Source: Arenibacter catalasegens (lineage in GTDB: Bacteria; Bacteroidota; Bacteroidia; Flavobacteriales; Flavobacteriaceae). Taken from it: a stretch of DNA of 64,000 bases. The DNA is taken from contig NZ_PHQQ01000020.1 in NCBI RefSeq assembly GCF_002909235.1, positions 49,515 to 113,514 of the forward strand, given 5' to 3'. The notes beneath the pieces are model-generated. The model was given only the letters and a program-made list of their open reading frames with translations. It had not been told where the DNA came from and made no database searches. Shown piece by piece: positions 9,592-18,778 of this stretch (positions are counted from its first letter, which is position 1; every line of letters starts with the position of its first letter). Position numbers and translations under genes: made by a program.

Positions 9592-11316
9592 ATGATTAGA
9601 ACTTATTATCGATTGAACGTGAAAAATTATTCTATTAAGGTATTCCTGTGTTTGTCCTTGGTCTTCATGACCTTAGCCGCAAATGGGCAGACCAAGAAGT
9701 ACGATATTGTTATATACGGTGGCACTTCCGCTGGAGTTGCGGCTGCGCTGCAAAGTAGTAGAATGGGGAAGTCCGTTGTACTTATAGAACCTACCGATCG
9801 CATTGGTGGATTGACCACTGGAGGCCTGGGCCAGACAGATATTGGCAATAAACAGGCCATAGGGGGAATTTCCAGGGAGTTCTATGAGAACATCAAAAAA
9901 TATTACGATGATCCGGAAAATTGGAAATGGGAGAAAAGATCGGAGTATATCGATGGTGGCCAAACCCGTACGGAGGAGGGGGAGGCTACCATGTGGACCT
10001 TTGAACCTTCTGCCGCCCTTGCTGTATATAAGGATATGATGGACAAGGAGAAAATTAAAATGGTCTACAATGAAAGGTTGAACAGGGAATCCGGGGTAAA
10101 AAAAGTAAATGGGAAAATAGAGTCGATCACCATGGAAAGTGGCAAGACCTACAAGGGAAAGGTATTTCTGGACGCTACCTATGAGGGCGACCTAATGGCC
10201 TCGGCCGGGGTTTCCTATGCCGTGGGCAGGGAAAGTAACGAGGAATATGGGGAAACCTTGAACGGAGTGCAGGCCAATAGCATAAATAGGGCCTTGACGG
10301 GATTTGTTTCCAAAAATGCATTTAACCATAATTTAATCCCAGGGGTAGATCCCTATGTCAAAAAGGGCGATCCAGCATCCGGCCTATTGCCAAATGTGAA
10401 TGAAAAACCGGGACTTGAAGGGGAAGGCGATAAAAAAATACAGGCCTATTGTTTTAGGATGTGCCTAACAGATCACCCTGAAAACCGAATTCCCTTCCAG
10501 AAACCCTCAAATTATGATGAGATCAACTATGAACTGTTGTTCCGGAACTATGAGGCAAGAAAAGGGACTATAAGGGATATGTATAGTTATAGCAATACGC
10601 TGTTACCCTGGATCAATTCCAGTATGCCCAATAGAAAAACGGATACGAACAACAAGTTTGGCTTTTCTACCGACTACATCGGCAGGAATTATGACTACCC
10701 CGAGGCCAGCTATGCGGAACGTGAAAAGATTATAGAGGACCATAGGAATTACCAAATGGGATTGATGTGGTCCTTGGCCAATCATCCAAGAATTCCTGAA
10801 GAGGTCCGTGAGGAAGCTTCCAAATGGGGTACTTCCAAAGATGAATTTGAAAGGGCCGACGGGTGGCAACAGCAACTCTATATTAGGGAAGCACGGAGAA
10901 TGATCAGTGATTATGTAATGACCCAAAAAAATTGTGAGGCACTAATAGTGGCCGAGGATGCCATTGGTATGGCCGCCTATGGAATGGATTCGCATAATGT
11001 ACAGCGTTATGTGGATGCCAATGGATATGTGCAGAACGAGGGCAATGTAGAGGCCCATGGCTTTAAGCCCTATCCCATAAGTTATAGATCTTTGGTCCCA
11101 AAAAAGGAGGAATGCAATAACCTTATTGTCCCTATCTGTGTTAGTTCAACGCACATTGCTTTTGGATCCATTCGCATGGAGCCGGTATTTATGGTCTTGG
11201 GACAATCTGCAGCCACAGCGGCAGCACTTGCCATAGATGGTAATATCAATGTACAAGATGTGCCTTACCCTATTTTAAAGGAGCAACTATTAAAAGATAG
11301 TCAAAGGTTAAAATAA
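9592..11316 (+). CDS. Secreted FAD-dependent oxidoreductase (FAD_oxidored/PF12831 type), copy 1
   Basis: A protein of about 574 residues with a Sec signal peptide ending near ANGQ, then the dinucleotide-binding motif [14 protein letters not shown] and [13 protein letters not shown], typical of the FAD-dependent oxidoreductases often labelled 'xanthan lyase-like' in Bacteroidota and Planctomycetota. Further family marks are [19 protein letters not shown], the Cys-containing [19 protein letters not shown], and the C-terminal [19 protein letters not shown]. The reaction is unknown for the family; oxidation of a sugar or uronic acid is a reasonable guess. I take the ATG at 9592; a GTG two codons earlier is also open. 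A close paralogue follows directly. Confidence 0.82.
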   Translation: MIRTYYRLNVKNYSIKVFLCLSLVFMTLAANGQTKKYDIVIYGGTSAGVAAALQSSRMGKSVVLIEPTDRIGGLTTGGLGQTDIGNKQAIGGISREFYENIKKYYDDPENWKWEKRSEYIDGGQTRTEEGEATMWTFEPSAALAVYKDMMDKEKIKMVYNERLNRESGVKKVNGKIESITMESGKTYKGKVFLDATYEGDLMASAGVSYAVGRESNEEYGETLNGVQANSINRALTGFVSKNAFNHNLIPGVDPYVKKGDPASGLLPNVNEKPGLEGEGDKKIQAYCFRMCLTDHPENRIPFQKPSNYDEINYELLFRNYEARKGTIRDMYSYSNTLLPWINSSMPNRKTDTNNKFGFSTDYIGRNYDYPEASYAEREKIIEDHRNYQMGLMWSLANHPRIPEEVREEASKWGTSKDEFERADGWQQQLYIREARRMISDYVMTQKNCEALIVAEDAIGMAAYGMDSHNVQRYVDANGYVQNEGNVEAHGFKPYPISYRSLVPKKEECNNLIVPICVSSTHIAFGSIRMEPVFMVLGQSAATAAALAIDGNINVQDVPYPILKEQLLKDSQRLK

Positions 11317-11358
11317 ATTACATTTTTTCTAAAAGAGCAATTTCAACAATCAAATAAA

Positions 11359-13032
11359 ATGAAGCAAAAAAGGAAGACCATTAATTTAGCCCTTATCTTA
11401 TTAGTATTAGCTGGGTTGATGTCCCTTACGGGCTGTAAACAATCCGAAGAGAAGAGTAACCCAGTAGCTACAGCCGATATTATTATTTATGGAGGTACTT
11501 CCGCTGCTGTATCCGCTGCGGTAGAAGCAAAACGCTCTGGAAAATCGGTCATTGTGGTGTCGCCCGATATTCATTTGGGCGGATTGTCCTCAGGAGGTTT
11601 GGGCTTTACAGATACAGGGGACAAGAGTGTTATTGGTGGGCTGGCCAGGGAGTTTTACCATAGGGTTTGGCAACATTACAACACGGACGATGCCTGGGTC
11701 TGGCAAAAAAAGGAGGAATACGGTAACAAAGGCCAGGGTACCCCTGCCATGGATGGTGAAAATAGGACCATGTGGATCTTTGAGCCACATGTAGCAGAAA
11801 ACGTATTCGAAGATTTTGTTAGGGAAGAGCAGATCCGAGTAGATCGGGATGAATGGTTGGATAGGGAAAACGGAGTGCTTATGAAGGATGGCAATATTGT
11901 TTCCATTACCACCTTGTCGGGAAAGACATATTCTGGAAAAATGTTTTTGGACGTCACTTATGAGGGAGACCTTATGGCTTCGGCAGGCGTAAGCTATCAT
12001 GTGGGAAGAGAAGGCAAGGAAGTATACGGCGAAGAATGGAATGGGGTACAGACGGGGGTCTTGCATCATAAACATTGGTTTCAATCGGACATTTCACCTT
12101 ATGTAGTGCCGGGAGATCCCACTAGCGGTTTTTTGCCCAAGATATCAGAAGAAGATCCTGGGGAAAGGCACAGCGGTGACGATAAGATCCAAGCCTATTG
12201 CTTTAGGATGTGTATGAGCAATTATCCAGAAAATAGGATTCCCTTTCCCAAGCCCGAGGATTACGACCCCATGAATTACGAATTATTGGCAAGGTCCTTA
12301 GAAACAGGAAGGAAGGATTGGTTCGAAAAATTCGATCCCATACCAAACCATAAAACGGATACCAACAACCACGGTCCTTTCAGTAGTGATAATATTGGCA
12401 TGAATTACGATTATCCGGAGGCCACCTATGAAAGAAGAAAAGAGATCATTAAGGAACACGAGAATTACCAAAAAGGATTGTTGTGGTTCGTAGCCAATGA
12501 CCCTAGGGTTCCAGAGGATATACAGTCGGAAATGCAAAAATGGGGCTTGGCCAAGGATGAATTTACGGATAATGGCAACTGGCCACATCAGATCTATGTA
12601 AGGGAGGCAAGGCGGATGATAGGAGAGTTTGTTATGACCGAAAATGAATTGTTAAAAAAGAATCCGACGCCTAAACCCATAGGTTTGGGGTCCTATACCA
12701 TGGATTCCCACAATGTGCAGCGTTATGTGAAACCGGATGGGTTTGTACAGAATGAAGGGGATATAGGGGTCAGCACCAATGGTCCTTATACTATTTCCTA
12801 TGGATCTTTGGTGCCAAAGAAGGAAGAATGTAAGAACCTATTGGTTCCTGTTTGTGTTTCTTCCAGTCATATCGCTTTTGGATCTATGAGAATGGAACCC
12901 GTATTTATGATTTTGGGACAATCAGCTGCCGCTGCCGCGGTTCTGGCAATTGATGGAAAAACTAGTGTACAGGAAGTGGATTACGAGAAGTTAAAGGACG
13001 TTTTAGTGTCTAAGGAGCAAATTGTAGAGTAA
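11359..13032 (+). CDS. FAD-dependent oxidoreductase lipoprotein, paralogue copy 2
   Basis: A 557-residue paralogue of the preceding gene along its whole length (shared [50 protein letters not shown] and RMEPVFM blocks), so the pair arose by tandem duplication. Differences: it has a lipobox (SLTGC, Cys near residue 26) rather than a plain Sec signal, and the FAD loop reads GGTSAAVSAA, where copy 1 has [10 protein letters not shown]. The two copies may therefore act at different places, one soluble in the periplasm and one anchored. Same strand and 42-base gap indicate co-transcription. Substrate unknown. Confidence 0.82.
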   Translation: MKQKRKTINLALILLVLAGLMSLTGCKQSEEKSNPVATADIIIYGGTSAAVSAAVEAKRSGKSVIVVSPDIHLGGLSSGGLGFTDTGDKSVIGGLAREFYHRVWQHYNTDDAWVWQKKEEYGNKGQGTPAMDGENRTMWIFEPHVAENVFEDFVREEQIRVDRDEWLDRENGVLMKDGNIVSITTLSGKTYSGKMFLDVTYEGDLMASAGVSYHVGREGKEVYGEEWNGVQTGVLHHKHWFQSDISPYVVPGDPTSGFLPKISEEDPGERHSGDDKIQAYCFRMCMSNYPENRIPFPKPEDYDPMNYELLARSLETGRKDWFEKFDPIPNHKTDTNNHGPFSSDNIGMNYDYPEATYERRKEIIKEHENYQKGLLWFVANDPRVPEDIQSEMQKWGLAKDEFTDNGNWPHQIYVREARRMIGEFVMTENELLKKNPTPKPIGLGSYTMDSHNVQRYVKPDGFVQNEGDIGVSTNGPYTISYGSLVPKKEECKNLLVPVCVSSSHIAFGSMRMEPVFMILGQSAAAAAVLAIDGKTSVQEVDYEKLKDVLVSKEQIVE

Positions 13033-13100
13033 TACATGCCCCATATTTATTTGTAGGCAAAAATTTAATAATAAAATCTCCAACCTAAAGAAATAATAAA

Positions 13101-14276
13101 ATGGCTTTTTTCAAATTATTTTCGAAGCGAATTTTCGTTTTCATCATTTTTACCATAGTGGGATATCCACTTGCGTCCCAAACCTCCAAAGGGGAAAAGG
13201 AGCAAGAAAAAATGTTGAATTATATTTTTGAAGGAGGAACGGAGGGTTATCAGTGTTTTCGAATTCCGGCGGTAGTAACATCAAAAAAAGGAACTTTATT
13301 AGCTTTTGCCGAGGGAAGAAAAAATGGCTGTAGCGATACAGGAAATATCGACTTGGTAATGAAGCGATCACAAGACGGTGGTAAAACATGGGGGCAATTG
13401 GAAGTGCTCTGGCACGATGGTGGTAATACCTGTGGAAATCCGTCACCTGTAATTGATCGGACTACGGGCAATATTTTTTTATTATCCACATGGAATTTAG
13501 GGGAAGACCATGAATCGGAAATAATCGCCCAAAAAAGTAAGGACACTCGCAGGGTATTTGTGTTAAAATCGGAAAATGATGGTAATAGTTGGAGTAGGCC
13601 CAAAGAAATTACCTCTGATATAAAATCACCTAACTGGACATGGTATGCCACTGGGCCTGGGTCGGGTATTCAAATACTTGGAGGTAAGTATAAGGATAGG
13701 TTGGTGATAGCCAGTGATCATATTGAAGCGGTAACCAAAAAGTATTATTCACATACTATTTACTCCGACGATCATGGAGAAACATGGGAGTTGGGAGGAA
13801 GCACCCCTAAGGATCAAGTTAATGAATGTGAAGTCGTTGAGCTCTCCGATCATAGCTTAATGTTGAACATGCGTAATTACGATCGAAATAGGAGTAGCCG
13901 TCAATTGGCCTATAGTGATGATGGGGGTGAATCTTGGAAAGAGATGCATCATCAAGAAACTTTGATAGAACCCATTTGTCAGGCCAGTACCTTGCGATTT
14001 CAGTTTAAGGAGCAGGTATATGTCCTTTTTGCGAATCCAGCGGATACTAAAAACAGAGTAAATATGACGCTAAGATTAAGTGAGGACGACGGTAAGACAT
14101 GGCCTATTGAAAAGCAAATTTTCCAAGGTCCATCGGCCTACTCCGATTTAACCCCAATTGACCGGAAAAATATTGGTATATTATACGAAGGTGGACATAA
14201 AAATGCTTATCAAGGAATAATTTGGGAGTCTATGGGTATATCGGAACTCTTGCAAAAGCGAAAAAAGTTAGATTAA
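13101..14276 (+). CDS. Exo-alpha-sialidase (GH33-type six-bladed propeller)
   Basis: A 391-residue exported protein with a signal peptide of about 26 residues. It carries the sialidase hallmarks: FRIP at 53-56 (R54, first of the arginine triad), EGR at 71-73, five Asp-boxes (SQDGGKTW at 90, SENDGNSW at 157, SDDHGETW at 222, SDDGGESW at 272, SEDDGKTW at 327), a candidate catalytic acid in NECEVVEL, MRNY at about 257-260, and the candidate nucleophile tyrosine in AYSDL (Y347). It should release terminal sialic acids from glycans. It ends the five-gene row. No neuraminate lyase, epimerase or transporter is in the window, so use of the released sugar must be encoded elsewhere. Confidence 0.88.
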   Translation: MAFFKLFSKRIFVFIIFTIVGYPLASQTSKGEKEQEKMLNYIFEGGTEGYQCFRIPAVVTSKKGTLLAFAEGRKNGCSDTGNIDLVMKRSQDGGKTWGQLEVLWHDGGNTCGNPSPVIDRTTGNIFLLSTWNLGEDHESEIIAQKSKDTRRVFVLKSENDGNSWSRPKEITSDIKSPNWTWYATGPGSGIQILGGKYKDRLVIASDHIEAVTKKYYSHTIYSDDHGETWELGGSTPKDQVNECEVVELSDHSLMLNMRNYDRNRSSRQLAYSDDGGESWKEMHHQETLIEPICQASTLRFQFKEQVYVLFANPADTKNRVNMTLRLSEDDGKTWPIEKQIFQGPSAYSDLTPIDRKNIGILYEGGHKNAYQGIIWESMGISELLQKRKKLD

Positions 14277-14350
14277 AACTTGGATCTTGTTAAAGAAATT
14301 CTCTAATAAGTGCCTCCAGTTACCATTAAAGGGAAGTTAGAAAAGGGTGT

Positions 14351-14385
14351 AAAAATAAAAAAGCCCTTGAAAATCAAGGGCTTTT
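14351..14385 (-). terminator. Rho-independent terminator after tRNA-Phe
   Basis: A 10-bp perfect stem (14361-14370 with 14374-14383, loop AAA) is followed on the minus strand by TTTTATTTTT. It lies 5 bases beyond the 3' end of tRNA-Phe. The plus-strand side also ends in TTTT, so it may serve the sialidase operon as well. Confidence 0.75.
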
Positions 14386-14389
14386 AAGG

Positions 14390-14462
14390 TGGTGCCTCCA
14401 GGAATCGAACCAGGGACACATGGATTTTCAGTCCATTGCTCTACCAACTGAGCTAAGGCACC
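14390..14462 (-). tRNA. tRNA-Phe (GAA)
   Basis: On the minus strand the 73 bases fold as a standard cloverleaf: 7-bp acceptor stem GGTGCCT/AGGCACC, D-loop AGCTCAGTTGGTAGAGC, anticodon arm ATGGA-CTGAAAA-TCCAT with anticodon GAA, and T-arm with GGTTCGATTCC. The discriminator base is A. The following bases are CCT, so the 3' CCA is not encoded and must be added by nucleotidyltransferase. No integrase or attachment-site duplication is seen next to it. Confidence 0.96.
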
Positions 14463-14563
14463 AAACGCTGTAAGCGGGTGCAAATATAATTTCAATTTTA
14501 TGATATACAAACAAAAATGAAAAAAAAGGCCTTTGTTTTTTTATGTTTTTTGATCTTTGTAGT

Positions 14564-15292
14564 ATGAACTTGATAGTAGATGTGGGTAATACCCTAGTGA
14601 AAATGGCGGTTTTCGATAATGAAAATATAATTTCATATCGTAAAATTCCTTCTGCAGATTTTGCAAAAAATGTAAAATCTATCTTTTCGGAGTATGTTCT
14701 TATTCAGAATGCCATTGTTTCCAATGTGGGCGGAATGAGCAATGAGGAAATTGCCATGTTATGTGTGTTTTGTAAGGTTCATGTTTTAAATCACGCCTCC
14801 AAAACCCCTTTTAAGAATTCTTATGCAACCCCCCAAACCCTTGGTGTAGATCGCATTGCGCTGGCAACAGCGGCTTTTTGCCACAACCCAAAAGGGAATA
14901 CCTTGGTCATAGATGCCGGCACCTGTGTGACCTATGATGCCGTAAATGATTATGGAGAATATTTGGGAGGGGCCATTTCACCTGGTGTTGCCATGAGGTA
15001 TAGGGCCATGCACGAGCAAACTTCCAAATTGCCATTGTTGAAAAAGAAACCTATTATCGATTTTATAGGAAACACCACTGAAACTAGTATGCACAGCGGT
15101 GTAGTTAATGGTCTTTGTAACGAAATAGACGGAATTATTGGCCAATATAAAAGTAGATTTGTCGATTTAACAGTTATTTTAACAGGAGGTGATGCGCAAT
15201 TTTTGTCAAAACGATTAAAAAATACCATATTTGCGCATTCTAAATTTCTCCTGTTGGGGTTATATTATTTGTTAGAATACAACAAGCGCTAG
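14564..15292 (+). CDS. coaX: Type III pantothenate kinase
   Basis: A 242-residue enzyme of the ASKHA fold that phosphorylates pantothenate, the first step of coenzyme A synthesis. It starts MNLIVDVGNTLVKMAVF with the phosphate-1 motif (DVGNT), and then has GVDRIALATAA, the catalytic IDAGTCVTYD, GGAISPGVAMR and LTGGDA near the C-terminus. I take the ATG at 14564 because the motif begins there; seven extra codons are open upstream. A promoter-like TTTG ... GATCTTTG lies only a few bases before this ATG, suggesting a very short leader. Its stop codon directly abuts the start of the next gene. Confidence 0.95.
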   Translation: MNLIVDVGNTLVKMAVFDNENIISYRKIPSADFAKNVKSIFSEYVLIQNAIVSNVGGMSNEEIAMLCVFCKVHVLNHASKTPFKNSYATPQTLGVDRIALATAAFCHNPKGNTLVIDAGTCVTYDAVNDYGEYLGGAISPGVAMRYRAMHEQTSKLPLLKKKPIIDFIGNTTETSMHSGVVNGLCNEIDGIIGQYKSRFVDLTVILTGGDAQFLSKRLKNTIFAHSKFLLLGLYYLLEYNKR

Positions 15293-16555
15293 ATGATCAA
15301 AAATTTTATAATTGCAATATTATGCTTAACTTCGGTAGGCATATATGCTCAGAATAGTACTGCTTCTCCTTATTCTTATTTTGGTGTTGGCGATTTAAGG
15401 GCTACCGGCACGGTGGAGAATCAAATGATGGGTGGATTAAGTGTTTATACGGATAGTATTCACATTAATTTAAGTAATCCCGCAGCTTATAGTAAGTTGG
15501 GGCTAACAACCTACACGGCTGGACTATCACGTAAAGAGTACCGGTTTGCAAGTAATGTCGCCAATGAAAGCGCATCTATTTCAAATTTGGACTATTTATC
15601 GTTAGGATTTAACTTAGGCAAAGGCTTTGGTATGGGTTTTGGAATTATGCCTTATTCTTCTATAGGGTACAATTTTCAATCAGAAAGAACAAATGCCCAG
15701 GGATTAATCGCAGAATCGTTTAATGGTGAAGGAGGATTAAATAGGGTATATTTCTCTTTGGGCTATGAACTATTCAAAAACTTTAGTTTAGGGGTTACCA
15801 GTAATTTTAATTTTGGGAACCAGAAAACCAATAGTTTTCAGACTATTGAAGATGTACAGTTGGGTTCCTTCAATAGGATAGAATCCAGGATCAAGGGCTT
15901 CGATTTTAATTTTGGAGCCAGTTTTACGCCGACCATCACGGACAAACACACTCTTTTTACTAGTATAATAGTGAACACACAAGCTAATCTGGTTTCAGAA
16001 AACAAAAGGACTATTGGTTCTTTTTCAACTGTTAGTGGTAGGGATATAGAGGTACTGGAAGTAGATTTGGAAGCCCAAGGTTTGGCGCGAACCGGTGTAC
16101 AGATTCCAACTACAGCCACTTTAGGTGTTGGTTATGGTCAAGATAGAAAATGGTTTTTAGGAGCGGAGTACAGTTTTCAGGAATTAAGTAGTTTTGAAAA
16201 CGAACTTACGCCTTTCAGCAATTTGGAATATCAAAATGCTCAGACCTTTAGACTTGGTGGGTACTATATTCCAGATTACACTTCTTTTACAAGTTATTTG
16301 AAAAGGGCGACATATAGAGCTGGAGCAAAAGTCTCCAAATCGGGAATAGTGGTAGATAATAAGGAGATAAATGATTTTGGCATAACTTTTGGAATAGGTT
16401 TACCACTGGGACGTAATCTTTCTAATATTAACCTCGGTTTTGAACTTGGAAAAAGAGGAACCAAATATGGGGATCTAGTTGAGGAAAGTTATTTCAAAGT
16501 TAATCTGGGCCTATCTTTAAACGATAAATGGTTCATACCAAGAAAAATTAATTAA
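15293..16555 (+). CDS. Outer-membrane beta-barrel protein
   Basis: A 420-residue exported protein with a signal peptide (MIKNFIIAILCLTSVGIYAQ). The mature part is full of alternating-residue beta strands and glycine turns (FGVGDL, GFGMGFGIMPYSSIGYNF, GGYYIPDY, FGIGLPLG), and NLSNPAAYSKLG is reminiscent of the FadL/OmpP1-like barrels common in Bacteroidota. Function is not known. The start codon follows the coaX stop with no gap, and the TPR gene is 37 bases on, so it belongs to the coaX-to-PpiD plus-strand run. Confidence 0.75.
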   Translation: MIKNFIIAILCLTSVGIYAQNSTASPYSYFGVGDLRATGTVENQMMGGLSVYTDSIHINLSNPAAYSKLGLTTYTAGLSRKEYRFASNVANESASISNLDYLSLGFNLGKGFGMGFGIMPYSSIGYNFQSERTNAQGLIAESFNGEGGLNRVYFSLGYELFKNFSLGVTSNFNFGNQKTNSFQTIEDVQLGSFNRIESRIKGFDFNFGASFTPTITDKHTLFTSIIVNTQANLVSENKRTIGSFSTVSGRDIEVLEVDLEAQGLARTGVQIPTTATLGVGYGQDRKWFLGAEYSFQELSSFENELTPFSNLEYQNAQTFRLGGYYIPDYTSFTSYLKRATYRAGAKVSKSGIVVDNKEINDFGITFGIGLPLGRNLSNINLGFELGKRGTKYGDLVEESYFKVNLGLSLNDKWFIPRKIN

Positions 16556-16592
16556 AAATTATTACTTTAACCACCTTAAAATAAACAGACAG

Positions 16593-17963
16593 ATGAAAAA
16601 GAAACTCTATATCACTGCGATAGTCGCCATGGGATTTGTTGGTTTAGGGCATTCCCAAGCTCAAAATCCAGAGTGTATGACCAATCTTTCCATTTACACG
16701 GAGCATGTGAAAGTTAAGAATTATGAGGCTGCTTATACACCATGGAAAATGGTATACGAAAATTGTCCTACGTTAAATTGGGCCAATATTTTGTATGGTG
16801 AGCGAATTTTAAAAGATAGGTTGGAAAAATCAACCGGAGCTGAAAAAACGGCCAATATAAATGCTTTAATTGAATTATACGATAATAGGGCAAAGTACTT
16901 CCCCGCCAAGACAGACGTGGCAGAGACCATTATTGATAAGGTGTTGTTAAAGTATGATGAGAAAATAATATCCGATGAGGAAATCTATACTCAACTCGAT
17001 AAAGCTTTTACAGAGGATAAAGCAAATTTTAAAAACCCAAAGGCATTGTATTTGTATTTCTCCAACTTAGTGGATCTTAATAGTGCTGGCAAAAGGGATA
17101 TAGAGGAAGTATTTGAGAAATACGACAACGTTACCGAAAAGATTGATGAAGAAAATGAAAAACTTACAGAGGTAATTAATAAACTTCTTCCTAAAGAGGA
17201 TGCTGGTACATTAACTTCCAAAGAGAAAAAGCAGTTGAGTTCTTATAATAGTTATTCTGAAAGCTATGGTAAGATTGCTGAAAGTATAGATAGTAAATTG
17301 GGTGTCTTGGCGAATTGTGAAAACTTAATTCCATTGTACCAAAAGAATTTTGATTCCAAGAAGGGAGATATTACTTGGATCAAGAGAGCAGTTGGAAGAA
17401 TGTACAGTAAAGACTGTACTGAAGATCCAATGTTCAAAAAACTTTTTGAAGTACAGTTGGCCATGGAGCCTTCCGCCAGTGCTTATATGTATGGTGGGGC
17501 CCTTAAGAACAATGCTGGGGATACCAAAGGAGCACTTGAAGACTTCAATAAGGCACTTGAATTGGAAAAAGATGCCAAAAAGAAATCCAATATTGCATAT
17601 AAAATTGCCACAAGCTATAGAAGAGGTAGTAAGTCTACCGCTAGGAGCTATGCCCAAAAGGCAATAGATGCCAATCCTTCCAATGGTAAGGCTTATTTAT
17701 TGATTGCCAGTTTGTATGCAGGCAGTGCCAATGAATGTGGTAGTACTCCATTCGAAAAAAGGGCGATATATTGGAAAGCTGCAGACATGGCCCGTCAGGC
17801 AGGTCGTGTGGATCCCGCTTTAGGTAGTAGGGCAGGTCAGGCAGCGGCAAGTTATAACGCAAAAGCGCCATCCAAAACAGATATATTTAATTCTGGTATG
17901 GCTGGTAAAACAGTAAGTTTTTCATGTTGGGTAGGTGGTAGTGTAAAAGTGCCCAACCTATAA
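16593..17963 (+). CDS. Periplasmic tetratricopeptide-repeat protein
   Basis: A 456-residue protein with a signal peptide (MKKKLYITAIVAMGFVGLG). It begins with a conserved Cys-containing block (NPECMTNLSIY), continues as a helical array, and has recognisable TPR units at about 290-390 (MYGGALKNNAGDTKGALEDF, ANPSNGKAYLLIASLYAG). It is likely a scaffold in the periplasm or at the outer membrane; its place before lptC suggests envelope biogenesis but does not prove it. Only one base separates its stop from the lptC start. Confidence 0.75.
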   Translation: MKKKLYITAIVAMGFVGLGHSQAQNPECMTNLSIYTEHVKVKNYEAAYTPWKMVYENCPTLNWANILYGERILKDRLEKSTGAEKTANINALIELYDNRAKYFPAKTDVAETIIDKVLLKYDEKIISDEEIYTQLDKAFTEDKANFKNPKALYLYFSNLVDLNSAGKRDIEEVFEKYDNVTEKIDEENEKLTEVINKLLPKEDAGTLTSKEKKQLSSYNSYSESYGKIAESIDSKLGVLANCENLIPLYQKNFDSKKGDITWIKRAVGRMYSKDCTEDPMFKKLFEVQLAMEPSASAYMYGGALKNNAGDTKGALEDFNKALELEKDAKKKSNIAYKIATSYRRGSKSTARSYAQKAIDANPSNGKAYLLIASLYAGSANECGSTPFEKRAIYWKAADMARQAGRVDPALGSRAGQAAASYNAKAPSKTDIFNSGMAGKTVSFSCWVGGSVKVPNL

Positions 17964-17964
17964 G

Positions 17965-18576
17965 ATGATAAAAAAGGTTTTATATAATTTAAGGAGCATT
18001 GCCATAGTATTTTCTATGGCAATGCTTTTTTATTCTTGTGCCGATAATTACGAAAGAGTTGGGGATGAAGCTATTAAAAAGATGTTTCCAAGTGCGGTGG
18101 CGGAGGATTTTACCTTAACGTATACTGAGACGGATGAACTTGAAAAAAATGAAGGTGTAGTTTCTGCGCATGTGATAGCCGTATTAACAGGTCCCATTTG
18201 CAATGATTTTACCACCTTGGCTTTTCCTCATTACACCTTTCCTGATGGACTCATGGTAGAGTTTTTTGATGATAAGGGAGAAAAAAGTACGGTTACCGCA
18301 GATTATGGAATTATTTATTCCAGTACTAATTTAATAGATTTGCAAGGCAATGTGGTTATAGAAACCAGCGATGGCAAAATGTTGGAGGCTCCACAATTAT
18401 ATTGGGATAGAAACAATGATTGGATTTTTACACAACAGAAATTTAAATATACCAATCCAGAAGAAGGAACAATAATGGATGGTGAAGGGATGGATTTTAA
18501 TAGGGATTTTAGTTTTTTTAATGCTAATAAGACCTATGGTTATATGAGTATAAAAGAAAAGAAGATAGAAGAATGA
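17965..18576 (+). CDS. lptC: LPS export periplasmic protein LptC
   Basis: A 203-residue protein with an N-terminal hydrophobic segment and a lipobox-like FYSC (Cys25), followed by an OstA/LptC-like beta-jellyroll. Repeated short strands with conserved turns (VTADYGIIYSSTNLIDLQGN, ETSDGKMLEAPQLYWD, IFTQQKFKYTN) match the Bacteroidota form of LptC. It should hand lipopolysaccharide from the LptBFG ATPase to the periplasmic bridge. A lipoprotein start differs from the simple membrane anchor of E. coli LptC. Its TGA overlaps the ATG of the next gene by 4 bases. lptE lies about 40 kb away. Confidence 0.82.
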   Translation: MIKKVLYNLRSIAIVFSMAMLFYSCADNYERVGDEAIKKMFPSAVAEDFTLTYTETDELEKNEGVVSAHVIAVLTGPICNDFTTLAFPHYTFPDGLMVEFFDDKGEKSTVTADYGIIYSSTNLIDLQGNVVIETSDGKMLEAPQLYWDRNNDWIFTQQKFKYTNPEEGTIMDGEGMDFNRDFSFFNANKTYGYMSIKEKKIEE

Positions 18577-18776
18577 TCAAGATATTAAGATATACCGAAT
18601 ACCTTTATTTAGCAGTGGCCGTAGTATCGGCTTTTGAAATTTATGAACAATGGAACATAGATAGACAACGAGCCTATTTGTTTGTCTTCTTTGGTATCGT
18701 TTCTATTGGTATGTTCATTTTTAAAAAGACCTATAGGAAGAGGTTTGAAGCACGTCAAAAAAACAACAAACAATAA
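18573..18776 (+). CDS. Small two-helix membrane protein of unknown function
   Basis: Sixty-seven residues with two hydrophobic helices (about 8-25 and 35-52) separated by EIYEQWNIDRQRA and ending in a basic, hydrophilic tail. It is translationally coupled to lptC (ATGA overlap) and followed two bases later by the CNNM-type gene, which supports it being a real gene. I do not know its function. Confidence 0.7.
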   Translation: MIKILRYTEYLYLAVAVVSAFEIYEQWNIDRQRAYLFVFFGIVSIGMFIFKKTYRKRFEARQKNNKQ

Positions 18777-18778
18777 TT

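Noticed and set aside
14390..14462. tRNA-Phe as an integration site of a genomic island
   Set aside because: No integrase and no duplicated tRNA 3' end were found on either side; the flanking genes on the right are housekeeping.
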